Part shown: one piece after another, positions 61,716 to 64,000 of the stretch
How positions within the stretch are numbered: the stretch's first letter is position 1
Layout of the letters: each line of letters begins with the position of its first letter
DNA from: Bradyrhizobium_A sp052115025
GTDB taxonomy: Bacteria; Pseudomonadota; Alphaproteobacteria; Rhizobiales; Xanthobacteraceae
Reading direction: 5' to 3'
Length of the DNA stretch: 64,000 nucleotides
NCBI RefSeq assembly: GCF_052115025.1
Contig: NZ_JBFRFW010000009.1
Coordinates: 1 to 64,000 of the forward strand
Made by a program: the position numbers and the translations under genes
Notes under the pieces: model-generated
What the model saw: only the letters and a program-made list of their open reading frames with translations
Told to the model about the DNA's origin: nothing
Database searches by the model: none

Positions 61716-63056
61716 GTGTCGATGAGCGCCGTCGTTCGCCGTCATGCCGAGCGGCAGGTGCCGCGCTATACGTCCTACCCCACCGCCGCCGAGTTCGCGG
61801 CCGACGTCAGTCCCCTCGATCATGAGCGCTGGTTGCGGCAGATCGGCACCGATGAGCCGGTGTCGCTGTATCTTCATGTACCGTATTGCAGGGATATCTG
61901 CTTCTACTGCGGCTGCCATGCCAAGATGGCCCGTCGTGACGACGTGGTCCGCGACTACCGCGACGCCCTGACGCAGGAGATCGCGACCGTCGCGCGGCTG
62001 CGGGCGGCACCGCTGGCGGTGGCGCGGCTGCACTGGGGTGGCGGCACGCCGAGCATTCTCGGCGGCGAGGGGCTGGCCAGGGTGGTCGAGGCGCTCGACC
62101 GGCATTTCGTGCTGGCGGCCGATCTCGATCATGCCATCGAGCTCGACCCGCGTTATGTCACCGAGGATCTCGCCCGCCAGCTCGCCGCGCTCCGCGTCTC
62201 CCGCGTCAGCCTCGGCGTGCAGGATGTCAATTCGCGGGTGCAGGCCGCGATCGGGCGCGAGCAGCCGACCGTGGTGGTTGCTGCCGCGGTCCACCGGCTG
62301 CGCGATGTCGGTATTGACGCGTTCAACTTCGACCTGATCTACGGCCTGCCGCTGCAGACGGTGGAGACGCTGCGCCAGACCTGCCGCACCGTCACAGCCT
62401 TCGCGCCCGACCGCATCGCCTGCTACGGCTACGCCCATATGCCCCAGCGCAAGGCCGGCCAGCGCCGGATCGATGCCGCGACGCTGCCGACCAGTGCCGA
62501 GCGCCTGGCGCAGGCGGATGCGATCGCGCACGAACTGCTGGCGCAAGGCTATGTGCGAATCGGCTTCGACCATTATGCGCGGCCCGACGATCCGCTGGCG
62601 CACGCCGCGGCCGCCGGGACGTTGCACCGCAATTTCCAGGGCTACACCGACGACGATTGCGACACGCTGGTCGGTTTTGGCGCCTCCGCCATTTCGTCGC
62701 TGCCCGGCGGTTATGTCCAGAACATCACCGACGTTCCGGCCTATCTGCGTGCGGTCGGCGGCGGCGGGCTGGCGACGGCGCGCGGCTGCCGCCTCACCAC
62801 GGAAGATCGGGTGCGCGGGCGAATCATCGAACGCCTGCTGTGCCGCTTCAGCGTCGATCTCGATGAAATCGCGCCCGACCAGGGCTTTGCCGATGAACTG
62901 GCGCAGCTGCAATCGCTTGCGGCCGATGGCCTGGTGGACGTCGATGGCCGCGTGATCACGCTCAGCGACGAGGGCCGGGCGGTCGCCCGTGTCGTCGCCA
63001 CGGTGTTCGACACCTATAGCCGCGACCGTCTCGGCCGTTTCAGCGTCGCGGTCTGA
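61716..63056 (+). CDS. hemN: Oxygen-independent coproporphyrinogen III oxidase
   Basis: A 446-residue radical-SAM enzyme that decarboxylates coproporphyrinogen III to protoporphyrinogen IX without oxygen, needed for heme (and bacteriochlorophyll) synthesis at low oxygen. The iron-sulfur/SAM cluster is CRDICFYCGC, with HWGGGTPSIL, FDLIYGLPLQT and YGYAHMPQRKAGQRRID following. The GTG at 61716 has GAAGGA eight bases before it; an ATG at 61722 is the alternative. Co-transcribed with the 47-aa ORF under a FixK box. Confidence 0.96.
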   Translation: MSMSAVVRRHAERQVPRYTSYPTAAEFAADVSPLDHERWLRQIGTDEPVSLYLHVPYCRDICFYCGCHAKMARRDDVVRDYRDALTQEIATVARLRAAPLAVARLHWGGGTPSILGGEGLARVVEALDRHFVLAADLDHAIELDPRYVTEDLARQLAALRVSRVSLGVQDVNSRVQAAIGREQPTVVVAAAVHRLRDVGIDAFNFDLIYGLPLQTVETLRQTCRTVTAFAPDRIACYGYAHMPQRKAGQRRIDAATLPTSAERLAQADAIAHELLAQGYVRIGFDHYARPDDPLAHAAAAGTLHRNFQGYTDDDCDTLVGFGASAISSLPGGYVQNITDVPAYLRAVGGGGLATARGCRLTTEDRVRGRIIERLLCRFSVDLDEIAPDQGFADELAQLQSLAADGLVDVDGRVITLSDEGRAVARVVATVFDTYSRDRLGRFSVAV

Positions 63057-63120
63057 GCGCGTCACTCCTTCAACCCAGCCTCATTCAGCAGCGTCTCTTC
63101 GTCATCCAGCATCGCGCCTT

Positions 63121-63134
63121 TTGACTTCGATCAA
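63121..63134 (+). promoter_or_regulatory. FNR/FixK box before ccoN
   Basis: TTGACTTCGATCAA, centre 63127.5, 61 bases before the ccoN ATG. GACAAT at 63162-63167 is a possible -10, about five bases further away than in the best examples here. Confidence 0.65.
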
Positions 63135-63194
63135 GTCGGGGGTGGGGGGATTGCTGCTAGGGACAATCGTCCTTCAACCGCGAAGTGCATCACC

Positions 63195-64000
63195 ATGAAA
63201 CAGACCCATACTGCCAGGTGGATGACGGTTGGCGAGCTCGGCCTCGCGCTGACCTTCGCCCCGCTCGTCCTGCTGTGCATCTTCGCCGCGTCGCGCGCGC
63301 ACGATGTCGCGTTCCAGTTTCACTCCTGGCTCGGCGCCATCGCCAGCCTGCTCGCAGTGCTCGCGATCTGCTATCGCTACGCCGAGCGGCCGGCGGAGCT
63401 GCCGCCGCAGGAGATCAACGGCCGGCCCAACTACAATCTCGGGCCGATCAAGCTCGCCAGCGTCATGGCGATGTTCTGGGGCATCGCCGGTTTCACCGTC
63501 GGCCTCCTGATCGCGCTGCAGCTCGCCTATCCGGCGCTCAACTTCGATCTGCCCTGGACGACGTTCGGACGGCTGCGGCCGCTGCACACCTCGGCGGTGA
63601 TCTTCGCGTTCGGCGGCAACGTGCTGATCGCAAGCTCCTTCTATGTGGTGCAGAAGACGTCGCGGGTGCGCCTCGCGGGTGATCTCGCGCCGTGGTTCGT
63701 GGTGCTCGGCTACAACTTCTTCATCCTGATCGCGGGCACCGGCTACCTGCTCGGTGCCACCCAGGGCAAGGAATATGCCGAGCCCGAGTGGTACTCCGAC
63801 CTGTGGCTGACCATCGTCTGGGTGGTCTACCTGCTGGTGTTCCTGGCGACGGTGATCAAGCGCAAGGAACCGCACATCTTCGTCGCCAACTGGTTCTATC
63901 TCGCCTTCATCGTCACCATCGCGGTGCTGCATCTCGGCAACAATCCGGGACTGCCGGTCTCGGTGTTCGGCTCGAAATCCTACATCGCCTGGGCCGGCGT
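63195..64000 (+). CDS. ccoN: cbb3-type cytochrome c oxidase subunit I (partial)
   Basis: The first 268 residues of the catalytic subunit of the high-affinity terminal oxidase; the frame is still open at the window end. Six or more membrane helices are visible, with FHSWLGAIASLLAVLAICYRYAERPAE and the histidine in FGRLRPLHTSAVIFAFGGN, a low-spin heme ligand region of CcoN. The downstream genes ccoOQP are expected outside. It allows respiration at nanomolar oxygen and is a classic FixK target (fixN). Confidence 0.95.
   Translation, partial: MKQTHTARWMTVGELGLALTFAPLVLLCIFAASRAHDVAFQFHSWLGAIASLLAVLAICYRYAERPAELPPQEINGRPNYNLGPIKLASVMAMFWGIAGFTVGLLIALQLAYPALNFDLPWTTFGRLRPLHTSAVIFAFGGNVLIASSFYVVQKTSRVRLAGDLAPWFVVLGYNFFILIAGTGYLLGATQGKEYAEPEWYSDLWLTIVWVVYLLVFLATVIKRKEPHIFVANWFYLAFIVTIAVLHLGNNPGLPVSVFGSKSYIAWAG

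Noticed and set aside
60999..63065. 688-codon minus-strand frame ending in the cytochrome c
   Set aside because: Only its last 111 codons are the cytochrome gene; the rest is antisense to hemN.

Overview
The window is GC-rich (well over 60 %), densely coded DNA from an alphaproteobacterium of the Bradyrhizobium/Rhodopseudomonas group (Nitrobacteraceae/Bradyrhizobiaceae). The main evidence is the block fixL-fixJ-response regulator-fixK (49.7-53.5 kb). Its FixL carries the heme-PAS motif HIIGIGR, and FixK has the family E..SR recognition helix and a cysteine next to it, as in Bradyrhizobium FixK2. hemN and the start of ccoN (cbb3 oxidase) also lie close by. No rRNA, tRNA, CRISPR array, insertion sequence or phage was seen.

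Layout. 0-2.4 kb: end of a propionyl/acetyl-CoA carboxylase biotin subunit and methylmalonyl-CoA mutase. 2.4-5.6 kb: DinB-like protein, a membrane protein and a diguanylate cyclase. 5.8-13.8 kb: a catabolic island with an IclR regulator, a threonine-dehydrogenase-like enzyme, an SDR, a TRAP transporter, a cyclase-family hydrolase, an unrecognised internally duplicated protein, and what looks like the start of a lost gene. 13.9-24.2 kb: a lipid ABC transporter (Mla type), a cyclic-nucleotide-gated K+ channel, PHB genes (phaB, phaC), an alcohol dehydrogenase, a kinase-like ATPase and Hsp20. 24.6-37.6 kb: an outer-membrane channel and a large minus-strand cluster led by a cyclase-family hydrolase, with its own IclR regulator. 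37.6-49.7 kb: a DNA glycosylase, then a second plus-strand catabolic cluster (fused 2-oxoacid dehydrogenase E1, IclR, RidA, aminotransferase, amidase, Liv transporter). 49.7-64 kb: the oxygen-sensing centre (fixK, response regulator, fixJ, fixL), then CBS/BON, phasin, CBS, universal-stress, acyl-CoA synthetase/acetyltransferase, DUF883/holin-like, cytochrome c, hemN and ccoN genes.

Two systems stand out. First, the 25.9-36.6 kb cluster holds, in one transcription direction, every enzyme class expected for reductive phloroglucinol breakdown. These are an SDR reductase, a PF04199 ring hydrolase, a 3-hydroxyacid (HAD-family) dehydrogenase and a beta-keto acid cleavage enzyme. It also has a PhlG/phloretin-hydrolase-like C-C hydrolase that could release phloroglucinol from acyl-phloroglucinols, an ABC and an MFS importer, and, at a distance, an outer-membrane channel whose promoter shares a 17-bp element with the regulator's promoter. 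This is an inference from family membership and gene order.

Second, fourteen FNR/FixK boxes (TTGA-N6-TCAA) sit in intergenic DNA. They are placed before mla, the K+ channel, phaC, hsp20/adh, the response regulator, a 67-aa ORF, both CBS genes, the phasin, the universal-stress gene, the DUF883 operon, a cytochrome c, hemN and ccoN. None lies in the three catabolic islands. Many have a -10-like hexamer at the spacing expected for activation from -41.5. The window therefore looks like a FixLJ-FixK low-oxygen regulon (PHB storage, membrane upkeep, stress proteins, microaerobic respiration) interrupted by separately regulated IclR-controlled catabolic islands.
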